A stretch of 64,000 nucleotides of DNA from Bradyrhizobium zhanjiangense (GTDB taxonomy: Bacteria; Pseudomonadota; Alphaproteobacteria; Rhizobiales; Xanthobacteraceae). Where the stretch lies: NCBI RefSeq assembly GCF_004114935.1, contig NZ_CP022221.1, positions 5,663,001 to 5,727,000 on the forward strand, in the 5' to 3' direction. The position numbers were made by a program, and so were the translations under genes. Below the pieces are notes generated by a model. It was not told the origin of the DNA and did not search any database. It saw only the letters and a list, made by a program, of their open reading frames with translations. Positions 1-8,968 of the stretch are shown here, in pieces (position 1 is the stretch's first letter; each line of letters starts with the position of its first letter).

Positions 1-543
1 GTCCTGATTGGGCGCAAAGTCCGGATTCCAGAGAATGCCCACACGCGAGAGGTTCGGCAGAATGTCCTTCAGAAATTCGAGCCGCTTGCCGTTGATCTCA
101 TCGCCGGGCTCCGAGCTGAACCCGGTGACGTTGCCACCCGGGCGCGCCAGACTGGCAACAAGTCCGGCACTGACCGGCTCGGCACTGTTGGCCATCACGA
201 TCGGGATCGTCCTGGTTGCCTTCATGGCGGCAACCGTGGTGGCATTGGTTCCGGAAACGATGACATCCACGCCGAGCCCGGCCACCTCTGTGGCAAGCGC
301 CGCCAGCCGCCCCATGTCTCCGTCGGCAAAACGGTACTCGATGACGACATTCTCGCCGACGCGGTAGCCAAGGCTCCGCAGGCCCGCTTCGAAGGCTCCA
401 ACATTACGAAGTGTTTGCTCCCGCGACGCGCTCGCGAGATACCCTACCCGGTAGACCGACCTTGCCGGTTGCTGCGCACGCGCGCCGAGCGGCCACGTCG
501 CTGCCGCGCCGCCGATCAGCCCCATGAACTCGCGCCGTCTCAT
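1..543 (-). CDS. ABC transporter substrate-binding protein, PF04392 type (3' end outside window)
   Basis: Reading leftward from an ATG at 543, the frame stays open to the window edge (181 codons). It begins MRRREFMGLIGGAAATWPLG, a twin-arginine-like N-terminus followed by a hydrophobic stretch and an ARAQQ cleavage region, so the protein is probably exported. The body matches the ABC_sub_bind family (VYRVGYLASAS, GLRSLGY, IEYRFADG, DVIVSGTNATTVAAMKAT, TIPIVMANSAEPV). These periplasmic proteins bind small ligands, but ligands are rarely known. No permease or ATPase gene adjoins it. A second member of the same family lies at 3510-4484 beyond the insertion sequence. No good ribosome-binding site precedes the ATG, so the exact start is less sure than the family. 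Confidence 0.85.
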   Translation of the reverse strand, partial: MRRREFMGLIGGAAATWPLGARAQQPARSVYRVGYLASASREQTLRNVGAFEAGLRSLGYRVGENVVIEYRFADGDMGRLAALATEVAGLGVDVIVSGTNATTVAAMKATRTIPIVMANSAEPVSAGLVASLARPGGNVTGFSSEPGDEINGKRLEFLKDILPNLSRVGILWNPDFAPNQD

Positions 544-664
544 TGAGCACCACGGAGGAAACGCCCGTCGTGTCCAAAGCCTAGCACTTTGCGGCGAGAC
601 AGCGAGTGAGAATGAGCAAATAATCGGATCTCCGAAGCTGCGTCCCAATGTCCGAGATGGGTCT

Positions 665-680
665 TGGCCGTGTAAAAACG
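665..680 (+). repeat. Left terminal inverted repeat of the IS1182-like element
   Basis: Sixteen bases that match the reverse complement of 2204-2219 at 14 positions. The repeat lies about 40 bp beyond the transposase stop codon. Confidence 0.65.
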
Positions 681-720
681 GCCTTACAGGACCATCAGTC
701 TTGCCAAAACTGGTCCGGTC

Positions 721-2159
721 TCAGGCCGCGATCGCGGCGATCAGCGGCCTGATCCCGAGGATATTCATTGCTCGGGTCAGATTGTAGGCCAGAACCGAGA
801 GGGCCATCTCGGCGGCTACCTTTGGGAGGGTTTTGGTCAGGAAGTGCGTTGCTCCCATGCGTGCCTTCATCGTGCCGAACGGGTGCTCGACAGTCTCGCG
901 ACGAAGGCGCATAGCGAGCGGGTTCGCATCGAGCCGCTGCTGCACGGCGTCGAGCAGATCCTCGTGCTCCCATCGCGTGATCCGTCGCTCTGACCCGGGC
1001 GTACACTGGGGTTTGATCGAGCAATTCTTACAGGCGCTGGTCCAGTATCGCCGCAGCATCTTGTCGGCTTCTTCGTTTGTATAGCGATACGGCAATCGCT
1101 CCCCGGCCGGACAACGATAGGCGTCTTCCTCCGGCAAATAGACAAAGTCCTGCTTACCGAAGCGTCCGTCCGACTTGGCGCCCGAAGTCATCGGCTTAGG
1201 CAGAGTTACCGTGATGCCGGCCTCGTGGCAGGCGAGGATCTCCGGGCTGCTGAAGTAGCCGCGATCGGCAACGGCCTCGAGCGTCTCAGCCTTCAGAACA
1301 GCCTTCGCCTGCCTGGCCATATTGGCAAGTTGTGCCCGATCTGAGCCGCTGTTCGTCACCTCATGCGTGATGATCAGGTGATTGTCGGTATCGACGGCGA
1401 CTTGGACATTGTAGCCGACAACGCCGGATCCGCGGCCACTGGTTGCCATCGAACGGCTATCCGGATCGGTCAGGGAGATTTGCTGATCCGGCGAAGCAAG
1501 CATCTGCTTCTCATAGGCAGCAAGCTTGCCCATCTCCCCCTTCAGCTTCGTCAGCTTCTCGGTAAGCCTCGTCACCTTCGCCGCCAGCGCCTCGCTCGGC
1601 TGCTGTCGGTCGGCCGTGTCAAGTTGGCTCAAATAGCGCGCGACGCTCTCCTCCAACTGAGCACGCCGCCGCTCCACCTTCGCGCGCGTGAAGTTCCTGT
1701 CCCGGTTGTTCACGGCCTTGAACTTGCTCCCATCGATGGCGACGCTCGCCGTCGTGAGAAGACCCATCCGCGGCAGAGCTCGACAAAACGCGCACAGACC
1801 TTACGCAGCCCGACGCTGTTGTCCTTGCGGAAGTCCGCGATCGTCTTGTGATCAGGAGCAAGCCGACCCAGCAGCCACATCACCTCGATGTTCCGTCCAG
1901 CCTCTCGTTCCAGCCGCCGGCTTGACTGTACCCGGTTCAGATAGCCGTAGATGTAAAGCTTCAGGAGAACCGAGGGGTGATACGACGGCCGGCCAGTCGC
2001 CGCCGGCGCAACTCCGCCGAAGCACATCTCGGCCAGATCAAGCGCATCGACAAACTCGTCGATCGCGCGAACAGGGTTGTTCTCGTCAATGAAATCATCG
2101 AGGCATTCAGGCAACAGCGTCCGCTGCCCACGATCCGCCTCTTCAACGAAGCGCCTCAT
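721..2159 (-). pseudogene. IS1182-family transposase, frameshifted
   Basis: Two overlapping frames together make one transposase. The N-terminal part (start ATG at 2159 behind GGGGGA, though an ATG at 2171 is in frame) runs through PEWLD-like, YHPSVLLKLYIYGYLNRVQS and DHKTIADFRKDN motifs typical of the DUF772 N-terminal domain, then derails after FVELCR near 1767. The second frame (721-1767) resumes with MGLLTTASVAIDGSKFKAVN and carries all three expected catalytic acids: D in VAIDGSKF, D in VADRGYFS and E in RRETVEHPFG. Joining the frames needs one extra base. No slippery heptamer is visible at the junction, so a disabling mutation is more likely than programmed frameshifting. A one-base sequencing error would look the same. 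Confidence 0.85.
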
Positions 2160-2203
2160 CGATTCCCCCATAGAATCACAGGAGAATCATAACAGCAGCC
2201 CAG

Positions 2204-2219
2204 CGTTTTCACACAGCCA
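2204..2219 (-). repeat. Right terminal inverted repeat of the IS1182-like element
   Basis: Partner of the 665-680 repeat, upstream of the transposase start. See the mobile element entry for the match. Confidence 0.65.
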
Positions 2220-2481
2220 GGGTCAAGGTCGGCGGTCTACCTTTCTGAAAGCCGCATCCGGTCTACGTTCGTCAGCCGAGGTTTGCACGGGCTTCGAGCG
2301 AGGCAGCATCGGCCAGAATCGAACGTCAACCGTCAGCACTTATTGCAAAATCAAAGGCCATCCAGAGGCGGCTTCGCAACTTCAATCTGGTGTTAGTGAC
2401 TAGTCCGCATGCTGGCTATACAAGCGCGGAACGGCCCGTATCTCATAGGGAATCGTTTAACCGCCTGTGCGAGGAGGATGC

Positions 2482-3087
2482 ATGACCAATGTAAAGGGTC
2501 CGATCATATCATTTGCGGACCTGCCATCCATCGAAGCCTATCTGTCTGCACACGAGGGAAGCGAGAGCGGCTTTTGGCTTAAGCTCGCTAAAGCCGGCGC
2601 ACCAGAAGCAACCATCACCAAGGCGCAGGCCATCGAAGCCGCTTTATGTCACGGATGGATCGATGGTCAGCTTGGGAAGTTTGATGAGCATTACTATTTA
2701 GTGAGAATGACGCCGCGGCGAAGTGCGAGCCGATGGTCCTCAATCAATCGGGACACGGCGGAGCGTCTTGTTCGCGAAGGGCGCATGCAACCTGCCGGGT
2801 TGAGCGAGATCCAGAAAGCCAAGGCCGATGGTCGCTGGAGCGCGGCGTATCAATCCCAGGGCAAAGCCGAACCTCCGTCCGATTTCCTGGCTGCGCTGGC
2901 TGCAAATTCGGAAGCAGAACGGGCGTTTGCGACGCTCGACCGTGCCAACAGGTTCGCCTTCGTCTATCGCGTGAACGATGCCAAGCGCCCCGAAACGCGG
3001 AATAAGCGAATTCGCGAGTTTGTAGAAATGCTCGCTCGGGGCGAAACCATTCACCCAACCAAAAGCAAGCGGGCTCCAGGGGCCTGA
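2482..3087 (+). CDS. YdeI/OmpD-associated (OmdA) family protein
   Basis: A 201-residue soluble protein. The start is ATG 2482, four bases after a strong GAGGAGG; a GTG at 2467 is in frame but lies upstream of that site. Family hallmarks are the N-terminal motifs SGFWLKLAKAG and ALCHGWIDGQLG, the central YYLVRMTPRRSASRWSSIN segment and the C-terminal helical region ending in RIREFVEMLARGE. Related proteins are called YdeI or bacteriocin-protection proteins, but their biochemical role is poorly defined. It stands alone to the right of the insertion sequence, with no evident operon partner. Confidence 0.85.
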   Translation: MTNVKGPIISFADLPSIEAYLSAHEGSESGFWLKLAKAGAPEATITKAQAIEAALCHGWIDGQLGKFDEHYYLVRMTPRRSASRWSSINRDTAERLVREGRMQPAGLSEIQKAKADGRWSAAYQSQGKAEPPSDFLAALAANSEAERAFATLDRANRFAFVYRVNDAKRPETRNKRIREFVEMLARGETIHPTKSKRAPGA

Positions 3088-3509
3088 CCGAGCAGCGGAG
3101 CAGAGAATGAACGCATTGGAGGTTGGCGCAGGTCCGCTCGGGGTCAATCGCGTCGGTTGCCCCGCGCCGCTGGGGTTTCCGGTCGGCGCTGTTTAGCGGA
3201 CGTTATCAGCGCAAATCCGAAAGTCTCAAACGGGCCAATTGAGGAAGTCGAAGTCTGGCTTCGGACATCCTTGGAAGGCTACCTTGATCGCGCACTCAGA
3301 ATGAAGCTCGAGTTCGGGCTGACCGTCTGACAAAATTGAACTGAGAATTTTACCACAAGATCTCTCTGGCCCGCCAAGGGTCAGGAGCGCCCATCAGCGC
3401 AACCATCGTGCAACGTCCGGTCTCCCGCAGGCAGCCGACATTGCGGCGGCCCTTTCGTTGTTCAGCTGAGGGGCCAATTCCCGACTAATGCACACAGCAA
3501 GCAGGTCCT
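3088..3509. other. Intergenic region with a short orphan reading frame
   Basis: I see no supportable gene in these 422 bases. One plus-strand frame stays open for roughly 45 codons and ends at the TGA 3328-3330 with a plausible protein-like tail (VEVWLRTSLEGYLDRALR). It lacks a convincing start or ribosome-binding site and may be the remnant of a decayed gene. Confidence 0.3.
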
Positions 3510-4484
3510 CTATTCGATCACCTTGTCGGCCGCGGCGAGCAGCGTCGGCGGGACTTCGAGACCGAGCGTGCTTGCGGTCCTAAGATTGATCGCCAACTCG
3601 AACTTGGTAGGCTGTTGCACCGGCAAATCGCCTGGCTTTGCGCCGTTGAAGATCTTGTCGATGAAGGCTGCGAGCTGGAAGTAGAGGTCAGGATAGTTTA
3701 CAGCGTAGGCGATCAGTCCCCCGGCTTCAACGAACTCGCGGGCTGGGAAGACGGTGGGCACACGGTTGCGGGCTACCCATTCAACGATCATTTGTTGATG
3801 CATTTGGGTGAGACCGTCTGCCCCAACGACGAGGCCGTCGATATGCCGTCGCACCACCAGTTCGAATGCGTGGCTCAGGTCACCCTCGCTCCGCACGTCA
3901 AGAAGCTCAGCCTCGAGACCCAGCAAGCGTGCCGCTATCTTTGTCTCTTCCCATTCGGCTGGGACAGCTGGATTGCCCATGTTGTGAAGCAACGCAACTC
4001 GCGTGAGGCCAGGAACCAGTTCTTTGAGAACCTGAACCCGTTTCGCTGTCAGTTCGGTGCTGAAAGTAATCACCCCCGTGATGTTGCCGGTCGGCCGCGC
4101 GAAGCTCGGTACGATCGCACCGGGGCCGCCCATTGTCATCATGACTACTGGAATCGTTCCGGTCGCGTTCTGAACCGCCGTGGTGGCAGGAGTGCCTCTC
4201 GCCAGGATCAGGTCGACTTTGAGGCCAACCAATTCGGATGCGAGATCCGGAAACCGCTCGGCCCGACCGTCGGCCGACCGATACTCGATGATCAAGTTGC
4301 TTCCTTCGAAGTAACCGAAATCGCGCAGACCTTTGCGCAGAGCCTCGAGGTTGGCGGCGTTCCGTGCCGCCGGTATTGGTTCCAGAATCCCGACGCGATA
4401 GACCTTCCCGCCTCGCTGCGCACGCGCTGCGAGCGGCCAAGCCGCCGCGCCGCCGAGCAGCATGATGCATGAGCGCCGGTTCAC
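3510..4484 (-). CDS. ABC transporter substrate-binding protein, PF04392 type
   Basis: A 324-residue exported protein. I prefer the GTG at 4484, preceded by GGAGGGACCGGGA, over the ATG 33 bases upstream, because it gives a compact signal peptide: VNRRSCIMLLGGAAAWPLAA then RAQ. The ABC_sub_bind domain covers almost everything after it, with landmarks VYRVGILEPIPAA, DFGYFEGSNLIIEYRSADGR, DLILARGTPATTAVQNAT, GNITGVITFS and the C-terminal NLRTASTLGLEVPPTLLAAAD. It belongs to the same family as the partial protein at 1-543. No transporter subunits are adjacent, so its partners and ligand cannot be named. Confidence 0.9.
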   Translation of the reverse strand: MNRRSCIMLLGGAAAWPLAARAQRGGKVYRVGILEPIPAARNAANLEALRKGLRDFGYFEGSNLIIEYRSADGRAERFPDLASELVGLKVDLILARGTPATTAVQNATGTIPVVMMTMGGPGAIVPSFARPTGNITGVITFSTELTAKRVQVLKELVPGLTRVALLHNMGNPAVPAEWEETKIAARLLGLEAELLDVRSEGDLSHAFELVVRRHIDGLVVGADGLTQMHQQMIVEWVARNRVPTVFPAREFVEAGGLIAYAVNYPDLYFQLAAFIDKIFNGAKPGDLPVQQPTKFELAINLRTASTLGLEVPPTLLAAADKVIE

Positions 4485-4641
4485 TCCCGGTCCCTCCGTG
4501 CTTCCGACTGGAAGCATAACACACCTCGGCTACAGCAGGGGACTGCTGTGCTGCGGGATTTCGATGCTGCCTCGATTGGGGCGCGTTCTCGGCACGTCCG
4601 GTCTGGCCTCAACGGCTGACATGCCGAGCGCGATCCAGTCC

Positions 4642-5046
4642 CTAGACCATCAGCTTCCATGACCAGTAGATACCTATCGCCATCTGGACGGCGAACGCGG
4701 TGAAGCGGAGACTTACTGCTATCGGACTGTTCGACGCGAGATGGATAATCGACTGTACAATTCTTGCGCCGAGAAACCAAAACGCTAGAGGGTCTGTAAC
4801 ATCCGTTCTTGATACCATGATCGCAATCGCCAACAAGCCGCCGAAAATCGGTAGACCTTCGATGCAATTCGCGTGAGCCCGTGCGAGGCGCTGCATGAAG
4901 GGCGATAGTCCGGAGTTATCCGGCGTGAAGGCGTTGGCCGCAACTTTTCCAGTCACGACGAGATACGTTCGGATGGTTTCCATCACGACCAGCAGAAGGA
5001 GCGCCCACGAGACGAAGCCTGCCAGTGCGTAGCCCGTGTTGGACAT
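4642..5046 (-). CDS. MAPEG family membrane protein
   Basis: A 134-residue, almost wholly hydrophobic protein with about four membrane segments: ALAGFVSWALLLLVVMETI, IFGGLLAIAIMVS, LAFWFLGARIVQSIIHL and FTAFAVQMAIGIYWSWKLM. The segment RLARAHANCIEGLPIFGGLLA is characteristic of MAPEG proteins, which include glutathione-dependent enzymes of lipid and xenobiotic metabolism. Length and topology fit the family. The start is ATG 5046 just after GGGAGGGG; a TTG at 5058 is also in frame. The substrate is unknown, and the neighbouring genes give no hint. Confidence 0.85.
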   Translation of the reverse strand: MSNTGYALAGFVSWALLLLVVMETIRTYLVVTGKVAANAFTPDNSGLSPFMQRLARAHANCIEGLPIFGGLLAIAIMVSRTDVTDPLAFWFLGARIVQSIIHLASNSPIAVSLRFTAFAVQMAIGIYWSWKLMV

Positions 5047-5310
5047 GTCCCCTCCCAAGTCATTCCTGCCCTTTGTTCATTTGTAGCCGATCCTCTCCGA
5101 ACAGGACAAACAGGGCTCCTCCCCTCCTGTCCGCTTCGGGTCCACCTGCCGACAAAGTGTCGTGCGGCCGCCCCGAGGTCTATTGTTATAGATTTGTGAT
5201 GCTATGGCGCCGCGCTTGATTTACCATCGTTCAACGGGCGGAGAACGCTCGGGGACCTCATGAGTAATCTCCGATCCAAGGACCGATCATGGGTGGAATA
5301 GGAGGACATC

Positions 5311-6696
5311 ATGCAGGACATGGCCACCGAAACCTTCATCGGCAACATGCGCGGCCCGGTTATCAGGCGAATGGATGCCGATTATGACGCTGTGCGGAGC
5401 CTCTACAACGGGATGATCGATAAGTGTCCCGTGATGATTGCGCGCTGCGCCGACGTCGCCGACGTCGTGGCAGCAGTCAATTTCGCAATGGAGAACGAAC
5501 TCCAGGTAGCGATCCGCGGAGGCGGGCACAATGGGCCAGGCCTCAGCAGTATCGAGGACGGGCTGATGATCGACATGTCAATGATGAAAGGCGTGCGGGT
5601 CGATCCCGCCGCGCGCACTGTCCGCGTCGGTCCCGGCTGCACGCAAGGCGATGTTGACCACGCCACGCATATCTACGGGCTCGCCGTGCCGGCCGGAATT
5701 GTGTCGACCACCGGGATCGCCGGGCTGACCCTCGGCGGCGGCACCGGATATCTCACCCGCAAGCATGGCCTCACCATCGACAATCTCCTCGAGGCGGATG
5801 TCGTACTCGCCGACGGTCGCATCGTCACGGCCAACGGGTCGGAGAACGCTGACCTTTACTGGGGCCTGCGGGGCGGCGGCGGAAATTTCGGCATTGTGAC
5901 GAGCTTCCTGTTCCAGGCTCATCCGGTGCACAGGGTCTTTGCCGGTCCGATCTTCTGGGATCTCGAAAATGCCCGGAGCGTTCTGCGGAAATACAGGGAT
6001 TTCCTGCCTAGCGCTCCCGAGGAACTTGGGGCCTTCGTCGGCTTGAAGACCGTTCCACCGGTGGATCCATTCCCGGCGGAGCATCAGGGCAAGCGCGCCT
6101 GTGCCATCATTGGCTGCTACAACGGTCCGACAGAAGATGGCCAGGCAGTCTTGGCCAGGTTGCTCGGTGAGCTGCCCCCGCCGCTCTTCAACTGGATGGG
6201 CGAAATGCCCTATCCGGCGCTCCAATCCATGTTCGACCCGTTCTTCCCGAAAGGCCTGCAATGGTACTGGCGCGGCGATTTCGTGAAAGAGCTGACCGAC
6301 GAAGCAATTGACGCGCATATCGAGCAGGCCCGGAATGCACCGAGCGCGCTTTCGCTCATGCATCTTTATCCGATCGATGGCGCTGTCCATCGCGTTGGCA
6401 AGAACGACACCGCCTGGAATACGCGCGAAGCGAACTGGTCAATGGTCATCGCCGGCATCGATCCCAACCCGCAAAAAGCGGGCGAGATCACGCGCTGGAC
6501 CAAGGGCTATTGGGAGGCCGTGCATCCTTACTCGGCCGAGGGCGGCTATGTGAATTTCATGATGGAGGATGGGGACGAGAGCAGACTCAGAGCCACTTAC
6601 GGCGACAACTACGATCGGCTCGCGGCCCTGAAAGCGAAGTACGACCCGACGAACTTCTTCCACATGAACCAGAACATCAGACCGCTGCACTCGTAA
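5311..6696 (+). CDS. FAD-binding oxidoreductase, berberine bridge enzyme type
   Basis: A 461-residue enzyme preceded by GGAGGACATC directly before ATG 5311. The N-terminal FAD-binding domain has RGGGHNGPG, whose histidine is the usual covalent FAD attachment site, then GGGTGYLTRKHGLTIDNL and WGLRGGGGNFGIVTSF. The second cysteine seen in bicovalent members is absent, so single covalent attachment is expected. The C-terminal BBE motif YDPTNFFHMNQNI is intact. Such enzymes oxidise sugars, alkaloids or other alcohols with oxygen. No signal peptide is seen. It stands alone between a divergent MAPEG gene and a long non-coding region, so its substrate is open. Confidence 0.9.
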   Translation: MQDMATETFIGNMRGPVIRRMDADYDAVRSLYNGMIDKCPVMIARCADVADVVAAVNFAMENELQVAIRGGGHNGPGLSSIEDGLMIDMSMMKGVRVDPAARTVRVGPGCTQGDVDHATHIYGLAVPAGIVSTTGIAGLTLGGGTGYLTRKHGLTIDNLLEADVVLADGRIVTANGSENADLYWGLRGGGGNFGIVTSFLFQAHPVHRVFAGPIFWDLENARSVLRKYRDFLPSAPEELGAFVGLKTVPPVDPFPAEHQGKRACAIIGCYNGPTEDGQAVLARLLGELPPPLFNWMGEMPYPALQSMFDPFFPKGLQWYWRGDFVKELTDEAIDAHIEQARNAPSALSLMHLYPIDGAVHRVGKNDTAWNTREANWSMVIAGIDPNPQKAGEITRWTKGYWEAVHPYSAEGGYVNFMMEDGDESRLRATYGDNYDRLAALKAKYDPTNFFHMNQNIRPLHS

Positions 6697-7308
6697 GCTA
6701 ACACATCTGCCGCACGGTTCGGTCGCGCCCAGAACCTCATGTCGGAGCGCTCTTCCGTCCAGGGAACGACGGGAACGCCTCGGTGTCGGTCTTCGGCGGA
6801 CAAGGTCGCGGAATTTGGAACGACGAACGGAGTTGACGGTGGCCGTGGGAGGCGTCGGGCAACACACCCGGGTCAAGCCCGCGTCACGAAAATATTTCAC
6901 TTTTCCGAATTTCGGATTTGTGGCATACACCACGCATCCCGGCCCTGCCAAAGGGGCGTTCGCGACCGTCACGAGACGCGGGCTGGGTGGCGGTGGACGC
7001 GGCAGCGCCGGCGCGCAACGTGTGAGACAGGGCAGGCAGCTGTGAGTCTCACGCGACGCGGTACGACACGGCGCCGTAACAGCGGTCTCGTTGATGCCGG
7101 GGGCGAGCACACGCAAGCTTCCAGGCATTCAGGCGGGACCGTCCGCGGACGGAGAAGTCGTGTGGTCCTGACGCCCGGGGTCTGTGCGTCAAGTCCTGCG
7201 GTGATGTGGCGGCCCGACCGGGCGCGCGCATCAGTCATCTGCAAGACGACGGGGGCAATAGTGCATCGCTCCCCGGGGAGAGCACGAAGGACACCGTTAA
7301 AACCATCC
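6697..7308. other. Non-coding region resembling a dispersed Bradyrhizobium repeat
   Basis: About 600 bases without a credible gene. Several overlapping frames remain open because of high GC, but none has a ribosome-binding site, a recognisable domain or a normal composition. One conceptual translation (around 6880-6960, KYFTFPNFGFVAYTTHPGP) resembles, as I recall, a non-coding repeat often mis-called as a gene in Bradyrhizobium genomes. The structured segment at 7309-7432 follows directly and may belong to the same element. Confidence 0.45.
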
Positions 7309-7432
7309 GCGCAGGGAAGGCCGGGCGTTCGGCCAACCCGTGGTCCACCCCGTGTGCACTCTTCGTGGCGCACGGACATGCGGGTGCCGCCGGCGCCCGG
7401 CCTTCCCTGCGCCCTTTGGCTTCCAAAGGGCG
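7309..7432 (+). repeat. Nested inverted repeats (structured element)
   Basis: A perfect 19-bp inverted repeat (7309-7327 with 7394-7412) encloses a smaller 8-bp hairpin (7350-7357 with 7368-7375, one G-U pair). It is followed by a perfect 10-bp stem with a three-base loop (7410-7419 with 7423-7432) that competes for the last three bases of the long stem. No T-run follows, so it is not a standard terminator. It may be a repeat-element end or a structured RNA. Confidence 0.7.
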
Positions 7433-7591
7433 ATGAGATCAAAGCAAGACTCGGGCGAAACGCGCCGCGGGAGCGCAGAGCTATGCCCCTTCCGTCTCGG
7501 TGCGCAGGCCCGTGATCTTACCGACTGTCGCGCTGCTTTTCGCGCGCACCCCGGAATGTTAGATTGGTGCCATTGCCTTGAGGAATTTTTG

Positions 7592-8941
7592 ATGCGCGCG
7601 AGGATTTTCAATCGCGTTTTGGGGCTGGCAGCGCTGGTTGCGGCTACGCTCGCCGCCGCAACGCATCCGGCATCTGCCGAGAAGCGCATCGCGCTCGTCA
7701 TCGGCAACTCCGCCTACAAGAACATCACGCCGCTCGACAATCCGTCCAAGGACGCGAGCCTGATGGCCGAGACGCTCGGCGCGCTTGGCTTCACGCTGGT
7801 CGGCGGTCGCGCCCAGCTCGATCTCGACAAGGGCGCGATGGACATCGCGGTGCAGAGTTTTGGCCGCCAGGTGCAGGGCGCCGATGTCGCGCTGTTCTAT
7901 TATGCCGGCCATGGCGTGCAGGTCTCGGGCTCCAACTATCTCGTGCCTGTCGGCGCCAATCCGACGCGCGAGGCCGACGTCGATTTCCAGATGACCGACG
8001 TCAATCTCGTGCTGCGGCAGATGCAGGGGTCGGGCACGCGCCTCAACCTCGTGATCTTGGACGCCTGCCGCAACAACCCGTTTGGCTCACGCGGCCTGCG
8101 ATCATCCGATGGCGGCCTGGCGCAGATGCGCGCCCCCGAGGGCACGCTGATCTCCTACGCGACGCAGCCCGGCAACGTCGCCCAGGACGGCAGCGACGGA
8201 CACAGCCCCTATACGAAGGCCCTCGCCACGACGATCCGGGTCGCGGGCCTCGACGTGTTCCAGACCTTCAACCAGGTCGGCCTCGCGGTGAAGCGTGCCA
8301 CATCGGGCGCGCAGCAGCCCTGGGTGTCGTCCTCGCCGATCGACGGCACCTTCTATTTCGTGCCGCCGACGCAAGCCGCCCCGCCGGCCCAGGTCGCCGC
8401 GATGCAGCCCGATCCGCTGCCGGCGGAGCCGCTGCGCGCCGATCCCGACCGCGTTCCCTTACGCGATGCCGCGCTGCTCAGCGAATTGAGCGAGCGGCTC
8501 TACGAGCTCAACTTCGATCCTGATACGCCCGACGGCCTGACGCGCGCGATCACAAAGCTCCAGCAGCGGATCTCCATGGCGCCGACGGGTGAAGCGACCG
8601 AAGGCCTGCTGCTGCGGATGCGCAAGATGGAGGATCTGAAGCCCTGGGGCTCGATCGTCTACGGACCCGATGGCAACAAATGGGGGATGTCCTGGAATCA
8701 CGCCTCGCGGCGCGCGGCGGTGGCGGATGCGCGCGGCAATTGCGCCGGCACCAAATGCCCGATCGAGCTCTCGTTCTATGGCAGAAGCTGCGGCGCGTTC
8801 GCCATTTCCGACAAATCCTGGTCGCTGGTCCAGCGCGACAGCGTGCAGCGTGCGAAAGACGCCGCGCTTGACGAATGCGGCAAGGCTGGCAAAGCTTGCC
8901 GCATTATCGGGTCCGTCTGCGCCGACGGCTCCGGCCGCTGA
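7592..8941 (+). CDS. Secreted caspase-family (C14) protein with DUF4189-like C-terminus
   Basis: A 449-residue protein starting at ATG 7592 behind GAGGA; the frame is open further upstream into non-coding repeat. Residues 1-30 form a signal peptide ending in ATHPASA. The caspase-like p20 domain follows, beginning RIALVIGNSAYKN, with the catalytic histidine in FYYAGHGVQ and the catalytic cysteine in VILDACRNNPF, then SYATQPGNVAQDG. A Pro/Ala-rich linker leads to a C-terminal segment (about 360-449) with GSIVYGPDGNKWGMSWNHAS and paired cysteines, resembling DUF4189. Bacterial caspase homologues are proteases or pseudo-proteases in stress and signalling roles. Both catalytic residues are present here, so activity in the periplasm is plausible. 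Confidence 0.88.
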   Translation: MRARIFNRVLGLAALVAATLAAATHPASAEKRIALVIGNSAYKNITPLDNPSKDASLMAETLGALGFTLVGGRAQLDLDKGAMDIAVQSFGRQVQGADVALFYYAGHGVQVSGSNYLVPVGANPTREADVDFQMTDVNLVLRQMQGSGTRLNLVILDACRNNPFGSRGLRSSDGGLAQMRAPEGTLISYATQPGNVAQDGSDGHSPYTKALATTIRVAGLDVFQTFNQVGLAVKRATSGAQQPWVSSSPIDGTFYFVPPTQAAPPAQVAAMQPDPLPAEPLRADPDRVPLRDAALLSELSERLYELNFDPDTPDGLTRAITKLQQRISMAPTGEATEGLLLRMRKMEDLKPWGSIVYGPDGNKWGMSWNHASRRAAVADARGNCAGTKCPIELSFYGRSCGAFAISDKSWSLVQRDSVQRAKDAALDECGKAGKACRIIGSVCADGSGR

Positions 8942-8968
8942 ATGCATTTTCGTTTGGATTGTTTGGTC

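Larger units (their letters stand above)
664..2220 (-). mobile_element. IS1182-family insertion sequence
   Basis: The element is bounded by imperfect terminal inverted repeats: TGGCCGTGTAAAAACG at 665-680 and the reverse complement of TGGCTGTGTGAAAACG at 2204-2219 (14 of 16 positions agree). The pentamer GGGTC occurs just outside both ends (659-663 and 2220-2224), with one extra T on the left, so it may be a target duplication or chance. The only gene inside is the transposase on the minus strand, which is frameshifted. The family assignment rests on the transposase; the ends are my reading of the repeats. Confidence 0.75.

Noticed and set aside
1710..1767. Programmed frameshifting in the IS1182 transposase
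   Set aside because: No A-rich or X-XXY-YYZ slippery site at the junction, and IS1182 transposases are normally one frame.
6739..7515. 258-codon open frame on the plus strand (and shorter ones on both strands)
   Set aside because: No ribosome-binding site, Arg/Pro-rich composition typical of GC-driven open frames, and overlap with the repeat-like region and its inverted repeats.
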